From Deltaproteobacteria bacterium (GTDB lineage: Bacteria; UBA10199; SPLOWO2-01-44-7), in contig JAUSII010000097.1 of NCBI GenBank assembly GCA_030648035.1, forward strand, positions 1 to 32,220: 32,220 nucleotides of DNA. Reading direction: 5' to 3'. Under the pieces are notes generated by a model. The model was not told the DNA's origin and did not search any database. It saw nothing but the letters and a program-made list of their open reading frames with translations. The position numbers were made by a program, and so were the translations under genes. Shown one piece after another: positions 1-7,943 of the stretch (positions are counted from its first letter, which is position 1; each line of letters begins with the position of its first letter).

Positions 1-570
1 GAATGGAAAAGAGCACTCGGCATTCAATGGAGGACATGTGGCCCCCCCCAGCATCACGAGTGCTAAGACATTGGGTTCCACCACAGCAGGTGATATAACG
101 ATATCGCCAGCCCGTTCGTCCAGGCTGATGAAGTCATCATCCAGATCATGAGCCTTGAGGGTGAATCCGCGAAAGAAGGTGCTATTAACTTCACCCACCA
201 GCTCAAGCACGATCGGATCGCTTCCCAATAGATTTCCATCTTGCCAAAAAGTTACCCGTGGCGGTTGTTGGCTGGGCCCTGCCGGGACTGCATCTTCCGC
301 AGGGGTAGGTGGCGCTACGTCGGGTTTTATCGGTTGGGTGGCTACTGCCTCTTCTGATGGAGGGGGGAGCGACACGGTTCCTCCTACTTCAGAAGGTGAA
401 AGGGTCGGGGAAGCGGCTTCTTGAGGCTGGCCACTATTGATACTTCCAACCTGTTTCAAAAAAGCCTGCATCTGCTCGTCACTTAATTGAGTGGTCTCGA
501 ATACCTTCTTCTCACAGCCTGCATAAAGAAGAAGGGTCACGATCGACGCTACACAGAGATATTTTTTCAT
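1..570 (-). CDS. Putative lipoprotein (3' end beyond window)
   Basis: The minus strand is open for 190 codons from an ATG at 570 to the window edge, so the C-terminus is missing. The first 19 residues look like a lipoprotein signal: MKKY, a short hydrophobic stretch, then the lipobox LYAGC with the lipidated cysteine at position 19. A Pro/Ala/Glu-rich linker (about residues 48-105) follows, then a more ordered part beginning around PPRVTFWQDGN. The start is supported by a GGAGGA ribosome-binding site about 6 bases upstream. A sigma-54 promoter (595-610) would give a leader of only about 14 bases. I do not recognise the family. A lipidated protein with a flexible linker most likely sits in the outer or inner membrane. 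The reading frame is clear, the function is unknown. Confidence 0.8.
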   Translation of the reverse strand, partial: MKKYLCVASIVTLLLYAGCEKKVFETTQLSDEQMQAFLKQVGSINSGQPQEAASPTLSPSEVGGTVSLPPPSEEAVATQPIKPDVAPPTPAEDAVPAGPSQQPPRVTFWQDGNLLGSDPIVLELVGEVNSTFFRGFTLKAHDLDDDFISLDERAGDIVISPAVVEPNVLALVMLGGATCPPLNAECSFPF

Positions 571-594
571 AATATTTCCTCCATCTCGATTATG

Positions 595-610
595 AGCAAT
601 TCTTGTGCCA
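595..610 (-). promoter_or_regulatory. Sigma-54 (-24/-12) promoter of the lipoprotein gene
   Basis: Read on the minus strand the site is TGGCACAAGAATTGCT. It matches the sigma-54 consensus TGGCAC-N5-TTGC[AT] at every conserved position, with GG and GC exactly 12 bases apart. The expected transcription start is near 584, leaving a leader of about 14 bases that contains GGAGGA before the ATG at 570. The same 16 bases occur at 28800-28815 in front of the ATP-grasp operon. Sigma-54 promoters need an NtrC-type activator, and none is encoded in the window. Confidence 0.85.
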
Positions 611-726
611 AAAATGTTTTTAAAAATTTTTATTTTAAGTCATTGAAATTATTTAATAAAATTATTTCGGATCTACCTGAAATTTCAAAAAGAGTTTCCC
701 CTTTCTCATTTCGGGTGAAATTAATT

Positions 727-740
727 TTGACGATTGTCAA
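727..740. promoter_or_regulatory. FNR/CRP-family-like palindrome upstream of nuoA
   Basis: TTGAC-GATT-GTCAA is a perfect 5-4-5 inverted repeat in the AT-rich gap between the lipoprotein gene and nuoA. Its geometry equals the FNR/DNR box (TTGAT-N4-ATCAA), with a symmetric T-to-C change in each half site. It lies just upstream of the putative nuoA -35 element. A redox-sensing regulator acting on NADH dehydrogenase genes would make sense, but the assignment is inference from one site. Confidence 0.4.
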
Positions 741-744
741 TTCT

Positions 745-774
745 TTGACGAAACTAAAAAGGGGTTGTCATATT
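745..774 (+). promoter_or_regulatory. Putative sigma-70 promoter of nuoA-nuoB
   Basis: TTGACG at 745-750 (five of six consensus bases) and CATATT at 769-774 (four of six) are 18 bases apart. A start near 781 gives a leader of about 25 bases to nuoA. Plausible only by pattern. Confidence 0.4.
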
Positions 775-805
775 TCATTTCACACGGTAAACAGTGGCGG
801 CATTT

Positions 806-1174
806 ATGGATAGCTATATTCCCCTCTTAATGTTGTTCGTCATTGGCCTCGCCCTTTCGGGGGGTTTTGTCGTGCTGTCCTATTTTGTCGGGGTGAAAAA
901 TCCGACGTCGGAGAAAATGGGACCTTATGAATGCGGTGTCGATCCGATCGGCACTTCGAGACAGCGGTTTTCAGTCAAATTTTATCTGGTCGCCATGTTG
1001 TTCATCCTGTTTGATATTGAAATTGTTTTTCTCTATCCTTGGGCCTCCCTGTTTCATCAGTTTAAGGCGGCAGGTCTTGGGACTTTTATTTTTGTGGAGA
1101 TGGTCTTATTTTTAGGCGTGCTCGGTTTGGGGCTTGTTTATGTCATCAAACGTAATGCGTTGGAGTGGGAATAA
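806..1174 (+). CDS. nuoA: NADH-quinone oxidoreductase subunit A
   Basis: NuoA is a small membrane subunit of respiratory complex I at the junction of the membrane and peripheral arms. The 122-residue product has three hydrophobic helices (about residues 5-27, 61-81 and 89-115). It also has the family landmarks PYECGVDPIG in the loop after helix 1 and FSVKFYLVAMLFILFDIE entering helix 2. I chose the ATG at 806 because MDSYIPLL aligns with usual NuoA N-termini. A GTG at 794 would add four residues. Neither start has a good Shine-Dalgarno. nuoB follows after 3 bases, so the two are co-transcribed. The remaining complex I genes are absent downstream. Confidence 0.93.
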   Translation: MDSYIPLLMLFVIGLALSGGFVVLSYFVGVKNPTSEKMGPYECGVDPIGTSRQRFSVKFYLVAMLFILFDIEIVFLYPWASLFHQFKAAGLGTFIFVEMVLFLGVLGLGLVYVIKRNALEWE

Positions 1175-1177
1175 AAA

Positions 1178-1669
1178 ATGAGTTTTGGCGATATCATCAC
1201 AACGAGGATCGACGAAGTGGTCAAATGGGGGCGCAAGTTCAGCTTGTGGCCTATGCCATTTGGAACTGCTTGTTGCGCCATTGAGTTCATGGGAGTGGTC
1301 TCCAGTCATTTTGATATTTCAAGATTTGGTGCCGAGCTGGTCCGCTTCAGTCCGCGCCAGGCCGATCTGCTGTTGGTGATGGGGACCGTCAATTACAAAC
1401 AGGCGCCCATTTTGAAGCGCATCTACGAACAGATGTGTGAACCGAAATGGGTGATCTCCATGGGAGCCTGCGCCTCTTCCGGCGGTTTCTATGACAATTA
1501 TTCGGTGGTGCAGGGAATCGATGAAATTATTCCGGTCGATGTTTATGTTCCGGGTTGTCCGCCGCGTCCGGAGCAGTTGATTGATGCGGTGGTCAAGCTT
1601 CAGCAGAGTCTGCAGGGGATCAAAGACAAAAAACCGGTTCTGCCCACGGCCAAACCGGTCGTTGCCTGA
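1178..1669 (+). CDS. nuoB: NADH-quinone oxidoreductase subunit B
   Basis: NuoB carries iron-sulphur cluster N2, the last electron carrier before quinone in complex I. All four ligands are visible: the tandem cysteines C32-C33 in [10 protein letters not shown]98 in MGACASSGG and C127 in VPGCPPRP. The 163-residue length is normal, and the C-terminus is a short Lys/Pro/Val tail. The gene starts 3 bases after nuoA. It is followed not by nuoC but by a Bax-inhibitor-1 family gene 12 bases later, so this genome has a split complex I operon. Confidence 0.96.
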   Translation: MSFGDIITTRIDEVVKWGRKFSLWPMPFGTACCAIEFMGVVSSHFDISRFGAELVRFSPRQADLLLVMGTVNYKQAPILKRIYEQMCEPKWVISMGACASSGGFYDNYSVVQGIDEIIPVDVYVPGCPPRPEQLIDAVVKLQQSLQGIKDKKPVLPTAKPVVA

Positions 1670-1681
1670 AAGGACAATCCA

Positions 1682-2371
1682 ATGACGACAGCTATCCTCT
1701 CGACGCAAGTTCTTGAACAGCGCACCTTTCTCTCCAAAGTTTATAGTTGGATGGCCTTTGCGCTGGGACTCACCGCCATGACGGCGATGTTCACCGTTTC
1801 CAATGCCGCTATCAGGGAGTTTATCTTCGGCAATACCGGAATATTTTTTGGTCTGCTTCTGGCAGAACTGGGACTCGTGATGTTTCTCTCTTTCGCCATT
1901 CGCAAGATTTCTGTGACTGCCGCAACCGCCGCGTTTGTCGCCTATTCGGTGTTGAACGGTCTGACCTTGTCGGCGATTTTTCTGGTCTATACCAACGCCT
2001 CTCTGGCCTCCACTTTTTTTGTCACTGCGGGAACTTTTGGTGCGATGAGTCTCTACGGCTATGCGACCAAAAGAGATCTCACCTCGATCGGCAATCTCTG
2101 CTTTATGGCGCTGATCGGTCTTATCATTGCTTCTGTGGTCAATATGTTCTGGAGTAATCCGGCGCTCTACTGGATCACCTCTTATGCCGGGGTTTTGATT
2201 TTTGTCGGATTGACTGCCTACGACACGCAAAAATTAAAAATCATGAGCCAGTCGATTGACGAGGAGAGTGAAGAGGGGAAGAAAGCCGCCATTTTGGGAG
2301 CATTGACTCTCTATCTCGACTTTATCAATCTGTTTTTGATGTTGCTTCGAATCTTCGGCCGTCGTCGGTAA
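1682..2371 (+). CDS. Bax inhibitor-1/YccA family membrane protein
   Basis: This is a 229-residue, largely hydrophobic protein with about seven predicted membrane segments from residue 20 to the C-terminus. The family signature is clear near the end: GLTAYDTQKLK (about 180-190) followed by ALTLYLDFINLFLMLLRIFG and a basic tail. Members are inner-membrane proteins; some act as pH-sensitive calcium leak channels, and others (YccA) modulate FtsH. AAAGGA lies a suitable distance before the ATG. The gene follows nuoB by 12 bases and probably shares its transcript, but the functional link to complex I is not established. It ends 10 bases from the convergent ychF. Confidence 0.92.
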   Translation: MTTAILSTQVLEQRTFLSKVYSWMAFALGLTAMTAMFTVSNAAIREFIFGNTGIFFGLLLAELGLVMFLSFAIRKISVTAATAAFVAYSVLNGLTLSAIFLVYTNASLASTFFVTAGTFGAMSLYGYATKRDLTSIGNLCFMALIGLIIASVVNMFWSNPALYWITSYAGVLIFVGLTAYDTQKLKIMSQSIDEESEEGKKAAILGALTLYLDFINLFLMLLRIFGRRR

Positions 2372-2381
2372 TTGTTATCTG

Positions 2382-3467
2382 CTAAACATTGAATCGAAAG
2401 AGCATGATGTCGCCGTCCTGCACGATATATTCTTTTCCTTCCGATTTGTATTTGCCCGCACCCTTCACCGCCGCCTCACTTCCCAATGCCAGTAGATCAT
2501 TATAATTGAAAACCTCCGCGCGTATGAACCCGTGCTCGAAATCGGTGTGAATGACTCCTGCGGCTTGCGGCGCTTTTGTTCCGCGCTGGATCGTCCAGGC
2601 GTGAACCTCTTTGGGGCCTGCGGTGAAATAGGTGATGAGATTCAAAAGATGATAGCCGGCATGGATCAGCCTATCGAGCCCCGCTTCTTTTAGACCCATC
2701 GCGCTTAAAAATTCTTTTTTCTCTTCGTCCTTGAGTTGGGAAATTTCCGCTTCCAGTTTGCCGCACAAAATAACCATGTCGCTGTTTTCTTCGGAAGCTA
2801 TTTTCTGAACCGTCTCCACATGAGAATTGTTTTCTCCCGCTTCGGCAACATTGGCAACATAGAGCATCGGTTTTGCCGTCAACAGACAGAATTCTTTCAG
2901 GATTAGTTTTTCTTCATCCGAAAAAGTCAATTTGCGCACTGCCAATCCCTTTTCAAGCTGGAGCTTTATTTTTTTCAAAAGTTCCACCCGTTTGGCCGCA
3001 TCTTTATTTGTTTTTAAAAGTTTTTCTTCTTTGTCGAGCCGTTTGGAGACGGCATCCAGATCGGTCAGGGCCAATTCCAGATTGATCACTTCAATGTCTT
3101 CTTTGGGGTCAACCTTGCCATGAACATGAATAATGTTGGGGTCTTCAAAACAGCGGACCACATGGGCAATGGCATCGACTTCCCGGATGTGGCTCAAGAA
3201 TTTGTTTCCCAAACCCTCTCCCTGGCTGGCGTTTTTGACCAGGCCTGCAATGTCGACAAAGTTGACCGTGGTGGGGAGGATTTTTTCCGACTTATTCACC
3301 TTGGCCAAATAGTCCATGCGGGGATCTGGCACGAAGACCACGCCGGTGGAGGGGTCGATAGTGCAAAAGGGGAAGTTCTCCGCCGGCACCTGACAAGCCG
3401 TCAAAGCATTGAAAATGGTCGATTTGCCAGCATTGGGGAGTCCGACGATGCCAATATTGAGTGCCAT
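2382..3467 (-). CDS. ychF: Ribosome-binding ATPase YchF (OLA1 family)
   Basis: YchF is an Obg-like P-loop NTPase that prefers ATP, binds ribosomes and is linked to stress and redox responses. The 361-residue product begins [17 protein letters not shown] (P-loop at 9-17). It has switch II DIAGLV, a coiled-coil insertion rich in Lys/Glu, and a C-terminal TGS domain recognisable from [18 protein letters not shown]. The start at 3467 aligns with family members and has GGAGAG upstream. An ATG-proximal extension to 3494 (MRFLRWRVP) is possible but atypical. It stands alone on the minus strand, convergent with the gene before and divergent from the gene at 3516. Confidence 0.95.
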   Translation of the reverse strand: MALNIGIVGLPNAGKSTIFNALTACQVPAENFPFCTIDPSTGVVFVPDPRMDYLAKVNKSEKILPTTVNFVDIAGLVKNASQGEGLGNKFLSHIREVDAIAHVVRCFEDPNIIHVHGKVDPKEDIEVINLELALTDLDAVSKRLDKEEKLLKTNKDAAKRVELLKKIKLQLEKGLAVRKLTFSDEEKLILKEFCLLTAKPMLYVANVAEAGENNSHVETVQKIASEENSDMVILCGKLEAEISQLKDEEKKEFLSAMGLKEAGLDRLIHAGYHLLNLITYFTAGPKEVHAWTIQRGTKAPQAAGVIHTDFEHGFIRAEVFNYNDLLALGSEAAVKGAGKYKSEGKEYIVQDGDIMLFRFNV

Positions 3468-3515
3468 GGGGACTCTCCATCTCAAAAATCGCAAAAATTT
3501 ACTAGCCTTTTTTGG

Positions 3516-4289
3516 ATGACTCCCTTACGATTCCGCCCAATGTTGGAAACAGTGCTCGGTACAACATGGTTTTCCAGTTCAAGTCTTGCTCCCTCTCTGT
3601 CTCTGTCACAAACCTCCACAACTTTCGAACCCCTCGACAATGTTGTTACCACCTCCACAGACCCTTTTGTTACACTGGCATTTCCATCCGAATTTTCTCT
3701 TCATGTCATATCGCCGGGGAGGAGAGGCCAGACGGTGTCGCCCCTGGTGCAATTGGCCAGGCGATTTGCAACGCATGCTCCCACGAATGAGCTGCAAACC
3801 CAGATGCGTTTGGGAAGGGAATATGGAAACGATTCTGTGGAGGTGAGAAATCTGCACGAGCTTCACCTGTTTTGTGGTCTCTTTCGGCGCACGCACGAAG
3901 ACGGCGCCCCGCCGGTTTTTAAATTTGTTCTTGTGAGAGAGGGAGAGGGACAACGGTTATTTGTGGGGCGCGTGGTTCGGCCGGATTATTTGGGAAGAGG
4001 AGTCATTACGGTCGATCACACGACCATCGCCAGAAATGCCAAGCCGAAAGATGCCATCATAGCCGGGTTTGGTGGGTTTGATAGTGATGGAAGATTGGTT
4101 ATATCCATCATTCCTTCCATGTATTATGGAGATGCGATACCACGAGCTGAAAACGTGGAAGAACTGGCCGATTTTTTGGGGGGTAATGCTTCTGTCTGGT
4201 TTGCTGAAAATCCGGAAGATCCTTACTTTCATACTTTTGAAGTTTTTTTGGAGTGGTATAGGAGATTGCCTACTGCCAACGCTGCTTAG
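3516..4289 (+). CDS. Hypothetical protein, function unknown
   Basis: I do not recognise this 257-residue product. The first 55 or so residues are Ser/Thr/Leu-rich and look low in structure. From about residue 60 it becomes an ordinary mixed globular sequence, with stretches such as FKFVLVREGEGQRLFVGRVVRP and KPKDAIIAGFGGFDSDGRLVISIIPSMYYG that suggest a beta-rich fold. It has no clear signal peptide or membrane segment. An upstream in-frame extension to 3120 runs antisense through ychF and is not credible. The start is uncertain: ATG 3516 or ATG 3540, neither with a strong Shine-Dalgarno. It lies 36 bases before rimO and could share a transcript with it. Confidence 0.65.
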   Translation: MTPLRFRPMLETVLGTTWFSSSSLAPSLSLSQTSTTFEPLDNVVTTSTDPFVTLAFPSEFSLHVISPGRRGQTVSPLVQLARRFATHAPTNELQTQMRLGREYGNDSVEVRNLHELHLFCGLFRRTHEDGAPPVFKFVLVREGEGQRLFVGRVVRPDYLGRGVITVDHTTIARNAKPKDAIIAGFGGFDSDGRLVISIIPSMYYGDAIPRAENVEELADFLGGNASVWFAENPEDPYFHTFEVFLEWYRRLPTANAA

Positions 4290-4325
4290 CAACTTTTCTT
4301 TGAACCATCCGATAAGATAATAGAC

Positions 4326-5639
4326 ATGGAAACAATAGGTATCATCAGCTTGGGTTGTGCCAGAAATCTCGTCGACTCCGAGGTGATGGTGGGGTCTCTT
4401 AAAAAGGCCGGGTATCATATTGCCCAGGACCCGACCCTTTGCGATGTCATCATTGTGAACACCTGCGGGTTCATTGAAGCCTCCAAAAAAGAATCGATCG
4501 ACACCATTCTGGAAATGGCGGGACTGAAGAAAAAAGGGCGCCTCAAAAAATTGGTGATGGCGGGGTGTCTGTCGCAACGTTATTCCACCGATCTGGCCGA
4601 AGCGATGCCAGAGGTTGATCTCTTCATCGGTACCGGAGAATTTCCCAAAGTGGCCGAGTTGTTGGTAGGGCAAGAAAGGGTGGCGGTGGGCAAACCGCGA
4701 GCTCTGGCCGATGAAACTTTTTCCCGCATTCTGGCCACGCCGAGCCATTCCGCTTATCTGAAGCTGGCGGAGGGTTGTCAGCATGCCTGTTCTTTCTGTG
4801 TCATTCCAAAATTGCGCGGGCCTTTGCGTTCGCGATCAATTGAATCTCTGGTAATCGAAACAAAACAATTGATGGATCAAGGGGTAAAAGAATTCAACAT
4901 GATCGCTCAAGATTCCACCGGCTATGGCAAAGATCGCAAAGATGGTGCGACATTGCTGGGGCTCATGCAGTCGCTGACAAAATTAAAAGGTGAAAAATGG
5001 TTTCGACTTTTTTACGCCTACCCCCACGGTTTTCCGTTTGAGGTGGTCGACTTCATGCAGGGCGAACCGGAGCTGTGCAACTATCTCGACATGCCGATCC
5101 AGCACATGAGCGATCGCATTTTGCAATCGATGCGGCGTGAAGGGACGGCCAAAGATATTCGCAATATTATAGAGGGAGTGCGCCGAAAAATTCCCGATGT
5201 GACACTCCGCACCACCTGCATCGTCGGTTATCCGGGTGAGACCGATGCCGAATTTAAAGAACTCGTCGATTTTGTCGCCGAAGGTCACTTCGATCATGTC
5301 GGCGTCTTCACTTATTCAGAAGAAGAGGGGACCTCCGCCGCAAAATTAAAAGACGATATCTCTGCAAAAATAAAACGTGAACGCAAAAAAACGTTGATGC
5401 AGGTGCAACAGCGCGTCTCCAAAAGCCGCAACGAAAAATGGATCGGCAAAACGGTCCGCGTTTTGGTCGACGGCCCCAGCAAAGAATCGCCGCTCGTCAT
5501 CACCGGTCGCCATGAGGGTCAAGCCCCCGATGTCGACGGCATTGTCTATATCAACGAGTGCGACCTTCCCGCCGGAACTTTCGCCAAAGTAAAAATTACC
5601 GAGGCGCATGAATATGATTTGGTCGGTGGTATTGCCTAA
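4326..5639 (+). CDS. rimO: Ribosomal protein S12 methylthiotransferase RimO
   Basis: RimO is a radical-SAM enzyme that methylthiolates an aspartate of ribosomal protein S12. The 437-residue product shows the complete architecture. An N-terminal UPF0004 domain carries the auxiliary-cluster cysteines C11, C47 and C81. The radical SAM motif CQHACSFC has C151, C155 and C158. A C-terminal TRAM domain spans roughly residues 370-437. RimO rather than MiaB is favoured by ISLGCARNLVDSEVM and by NTCGFIEASKKESIDTI. The ATG at 4326 has only a weak ribosome-binding site. The next gene, pyrE, is convergent, and the 45-base gap between them has no obvious terminator. Confidence 0.95.
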   Translation: METIGIISLGCARNLVDSEVMVGSLKKAGYHIAQDPTLCDVIIVNTCGFIEASKKESIDTILEMAGLKKKGRLKKLVMAGCLSQRYSTDLAEAMPEVDLFIGTGEFPKVAELLVGQERVAVGKPRALADETFSRILATPSHSAYLKLAEGCQHACSFCVIPKLRGPLRSRSIESLVIETKQLMDQGVKEFNMIAQDSTGYGKDRKDGATLLGLMQSLTKLKGEKWFRLFYAYPHGFPFEVVDFMQGEPELCNYLDMPIQHMSDRILQSMRREGTAKDIRNIIEGVRRKIPDVTLRTTCIVGYPGETDAEFKELVDFVAEGHFDHVGVFTYSEEEGTSAAKLKDDISAKIKRERKKTLMQVQQRVSKSRNEKWIGKTVRVLVDGPSKESPLVITGRHEGQAPDVDGIVYINECDLPAGTFAKVKITEAHEYDLVGGIA

Positions 5640-5684
5640 CGTTTTACCTTGTAATGTGTTGATGGGCCTTTACCGAAGCACTAT

Positions 5685-6314
5685 TTAAGTATTCCACCCT
5701 CTCGGATCAGCACTAAACTTCTTAAGAATATTTTCCTGTGCGGCGGAGATAACTCTCGATTCTCTGGCGACCTGCAGAAGAGTTTCAAAGTCGGTGAGGG
5801 TGGTGAGTTGGCAGTGGATCTCTTCAAATTTTTTTGAGGCTTCCGGAAAACCGTAGCTGAAAATCGCCAGACAGTGATCGACTTTTGCACCCGCCTCGCG
5901 CAAGGCTTCAATTGCGGCAACACTCGACCCGCCGGTGGAGACGAGATCTTCAATCACCACTGCAGCAACTCCCGGTTTCACCTTCCCTTCCACCAAATTC
6001 TGTTTGCCGTGATCTTTGGTGGCGGCGCGAATGTAGACCATCGGTTTTGTCAATCGTTCTGCAACCAGAGTTGCCTGCGGAATGGCACCCGTGGCAACGC
6101 CGGCAATCAATTCTGCTTCGGGACATTTTTCCTTGATGCAATGGCAAAAAGCCTCTTTCACTTTTCGGCGTGCTTCCGGAAAGCTCATCAGCAGACGATT
6201 GTCGCAATAGATGGGAGATTGAATGCCGCTCGCCCAAGTGAAGGGTTGATCGGGGCGAAGCGTGACCGCGCCGATGTGAAGCAGGAGTTCCGCGATTTCT
6301 TGTTTGATGGACAT
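5685..6314 (-). CDS. pyrE: Orotate phosphoribosyltransferase
   Basis: PyrE joins orotate and PRPP to give OMP in pyrimidine synthesis. In the 209-residue product the PRPP-binding motif is VVIEDLVSTGGSS (119-131). The catalytic-loop region RAATKDHGKQNLVEG (96-110) and the N-terminal FTWASGIQSPIYCDNR are typical of the family. I take ATG 6314 (MSIKQEIAELL) as the start. A TTG at 6353 would add 13 residues unlike family members. The gene diverges from the RNase G gene across a gap of about 80 bases, which must hold both promoters. Confidence 0.94.
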   Translation of the reverse strand: MSIKQEIAELLLHIGAVTLRPDQPFTWASGIQSPIYCDNRLLMSFPEARRKVKEAFCHCIKEKCPEAELIAGVATGAIPQATLVAERLTKPMVYIRAATKDHGKQNLVEGKVKPGVAAVVIEDLVSTGGSSVAAIEALREAGAKVDHCLAIFSYGFPEASKKFEEIHCQLTTLTDFETLLQVARESRVISAAQENILKKFSADPRGWNT

Positions 6315-6395
6315 TATTCCGTTCGCCTTGAGCGGGGAGCTAACAAATATCAATCAACTTGTCATTCCCTAATGAGTGTGGCATCCCATCCCCCC

Positions 6396-7943
6396 ATGGC
6401 TAATGAACTGATTTTAAATGTGACTTTGGGCGAAACCCGCGTGGCTCGTTTGGAAAACGGTGTCGTCTCGGAGCTCTATATTGAGCGCACCCGCGAACAG
6501 GGCGTTGTCGGCAACGTTTACAAAGGCAAAGTCGTTCGCGTTTTGCCCGGCATGCAGGCGGCCTTCATTGAGATTGGTCTGGGGCGGACGGCGTTCCTCC
6601 ATGCCTCTGATGTGGTGCAGGAGATGACCCGCTTTGAAGCCGAGATCGATTCGGAAGAAGAAGGAATAGACGAAGAGGGCGAAGAGGGGGATGAAAAAGA
6701 AGAGGCCGAAAAAAAACCGCGCAAATTTACCCATCGCCGTGGACAAAAAATTGAAGATCTTTTGAAAGAAGGCAAAGATATTCTGGTTCAGGTTGAAAAA
6801 GAACCGATGGGAACCAAGGGCGCCAGACTCACCTCACACATTTCTCTCCCCGGCCGCTATCTGGTCTACATGCCGACCGTCAATCACATCGGTATTTCCC
6901 GCCGCTTAGGTGATGACAAAGAGCGCAAACGTCTGCGCCAGCTGATCGATCGCTCGCGCCCGAAGGGGAGCGGTTTCATTATTCGCACCGCCTGCATCGG
7001 CGTCTCCGACGAAGAGATCACCGCCGACATGGAATATCTGATTCGCACCTGGCAGGAGATTGAACAAAAAGCCGCCTCCGCCAAATCGCCGGCGGTCATT
7101 CACTCCGAGCTCGACGTGGTGTTGCGCGTGGTGCGCGATCTTTTCACCTCCGATATCGACCGCATGATCATCGACAGCGACGGCGCCTGGGATCGCGTGC
7201 AAAAGTTCATGAAAGATTTCATGCCGAGCATGAAGAGCGACATCACCCTCTATAACGGACACGAGCCGATCTTCGATCATTTCGGAATCGAAATTGAAAT
7301 CACCCGCGCGCTGGGACAGAAAGTCTGGCTCAAAAGCGGCGGCTACATCATCATCGAGCAGACCGAGGCCCTGACTGCGATTGACGTCAACACCGGCCGA
7401 TTCGTGGGGCGCCGCAATCTGGAAGACACCATTTTGAAAACCAATCTCGAAGCCGTGAAAGAAATTGTCTATCAACTCCGCTTGAGAAATATCGGCGGCA
7501 TCATCATTCTAGATTTCATCGACATGGAGCGCCACGCCAACCGGACCAAAGTTTTTAACTCTCTCAAAGAAGCGCTCAAAAACGATCGGGCGCGCACCAC
7601 CATCACCAAAATTTCGGATCTGGGTTTGGTCGAGATGACGCGCAAGCGGACGCGCGAGGATCTGCGCCGCCAACTGACCGACCCGTGCCCCTATTGCGAG
7701 GGGAAAGGTTATCTCAAGAGTGCGATGACCGTTTGTTATGAAGTTTTCCGCGAAATTCAGCGCGAGGCCCCCGAAGGAAAAGGAAAACAGATTGTGGCTT
7801 ATGTCCATCCGCAAGTGGCCAACCTGCTTTATGACGAAGAGCGTAAATGGTTGGAGAATCTGGAAGAGCGTTTCAAAAAAAGAATCAGCGTCAAGGCGGT
7901 CCAGGAATATCACCTCGAACAATTCGACGTCGCCGAAACTTAA
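6396..7943 (+). CDS. rng: Ribonuclease G/E family endoribonuclease
   Basis: RNase G/E cleaves single-stranded RNA in rRNA maturation and mRNA decay. The 515-residue product has an S1 domain (about 35-155) split by an extremely acidic insertion (about 81-107, mostly Glu/Asp). The catalytic DNase-I-like core carries metal-binding D330 (AIDVNTGRF) and D373 (IILDFIDMER), and the zinc-link is CPYC (C431, C434). It lacks the long C-terminal scaffold of RNase E, so RNase G is the better name. MANELILNVTLGETRVA at 6396 aligns with RNase G starts. ATG 6372 would add eight residues. The in-frame extension to 5874 is antisense to pyrE. No clear Shine-Dalgarno precedes either start. Confidence 0.93.
   Translation: MANELILNVTLGETRVARLENGVVSELYIERTREQGVVGNVYKGKVVRVLPGMQAAFIEIGLGRTAFLHASDVVQEMTRFEAEIDSEEEGIDEEGEEGDEKEEAEKKPRKFTHRRGQKIEDLLKEGKDILVQVEKEPMGTKGARLTSHISLPGRYLVYMPTVNHIGISRRLGDDKERKRLRQLIDRSRPKGSGFIIRTACIGVSDEEITADMEYLIRTWQEIEQKAASAKSPAVIHSELDVVLRVVRDLFTSDIDRMIIDSDGAWDRVQKFMKDFMPSMKSDITLYNGHEPIFDHFGIEIEITRALGQKVWLKSGGYIIIEQTEALTAIDVNTGRFVGRRNLEDTILKTNLEAVKEIVYQLRLRNIGGIIILDFIDMERHANRTKVFNSLKEALKNDRARTTITKISDLGLVEMTRKRTREDLRRQLTDPCPYCEGKGYLKSAMTVCYEVFREIQREAPEGKGKQIVAYVHPQVANLLYDEERKWLENLEERFKKRISVKAVQEYHLEQFDVAET

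Noticed and set aside
155-813. Plus-strand frames at 155-424 and 487-813
   Set aside because: The first is antisense to the lipoprotein gene; the second is low-complexity translation of the AT-rich gap and lipoprotein start, without a ribosome-binding site.
3120-3515. N-terminal extension of the unknown gene at 3516
   Set aside because: Fully antisense to the conserved coding sequence of ychF.
5874-6395. Long N-terminal extension of the RNase G frame
   Set aside because: It runs antisense through pyrE and has no similarity to RNase G; the family N-terminus begins at 6396.
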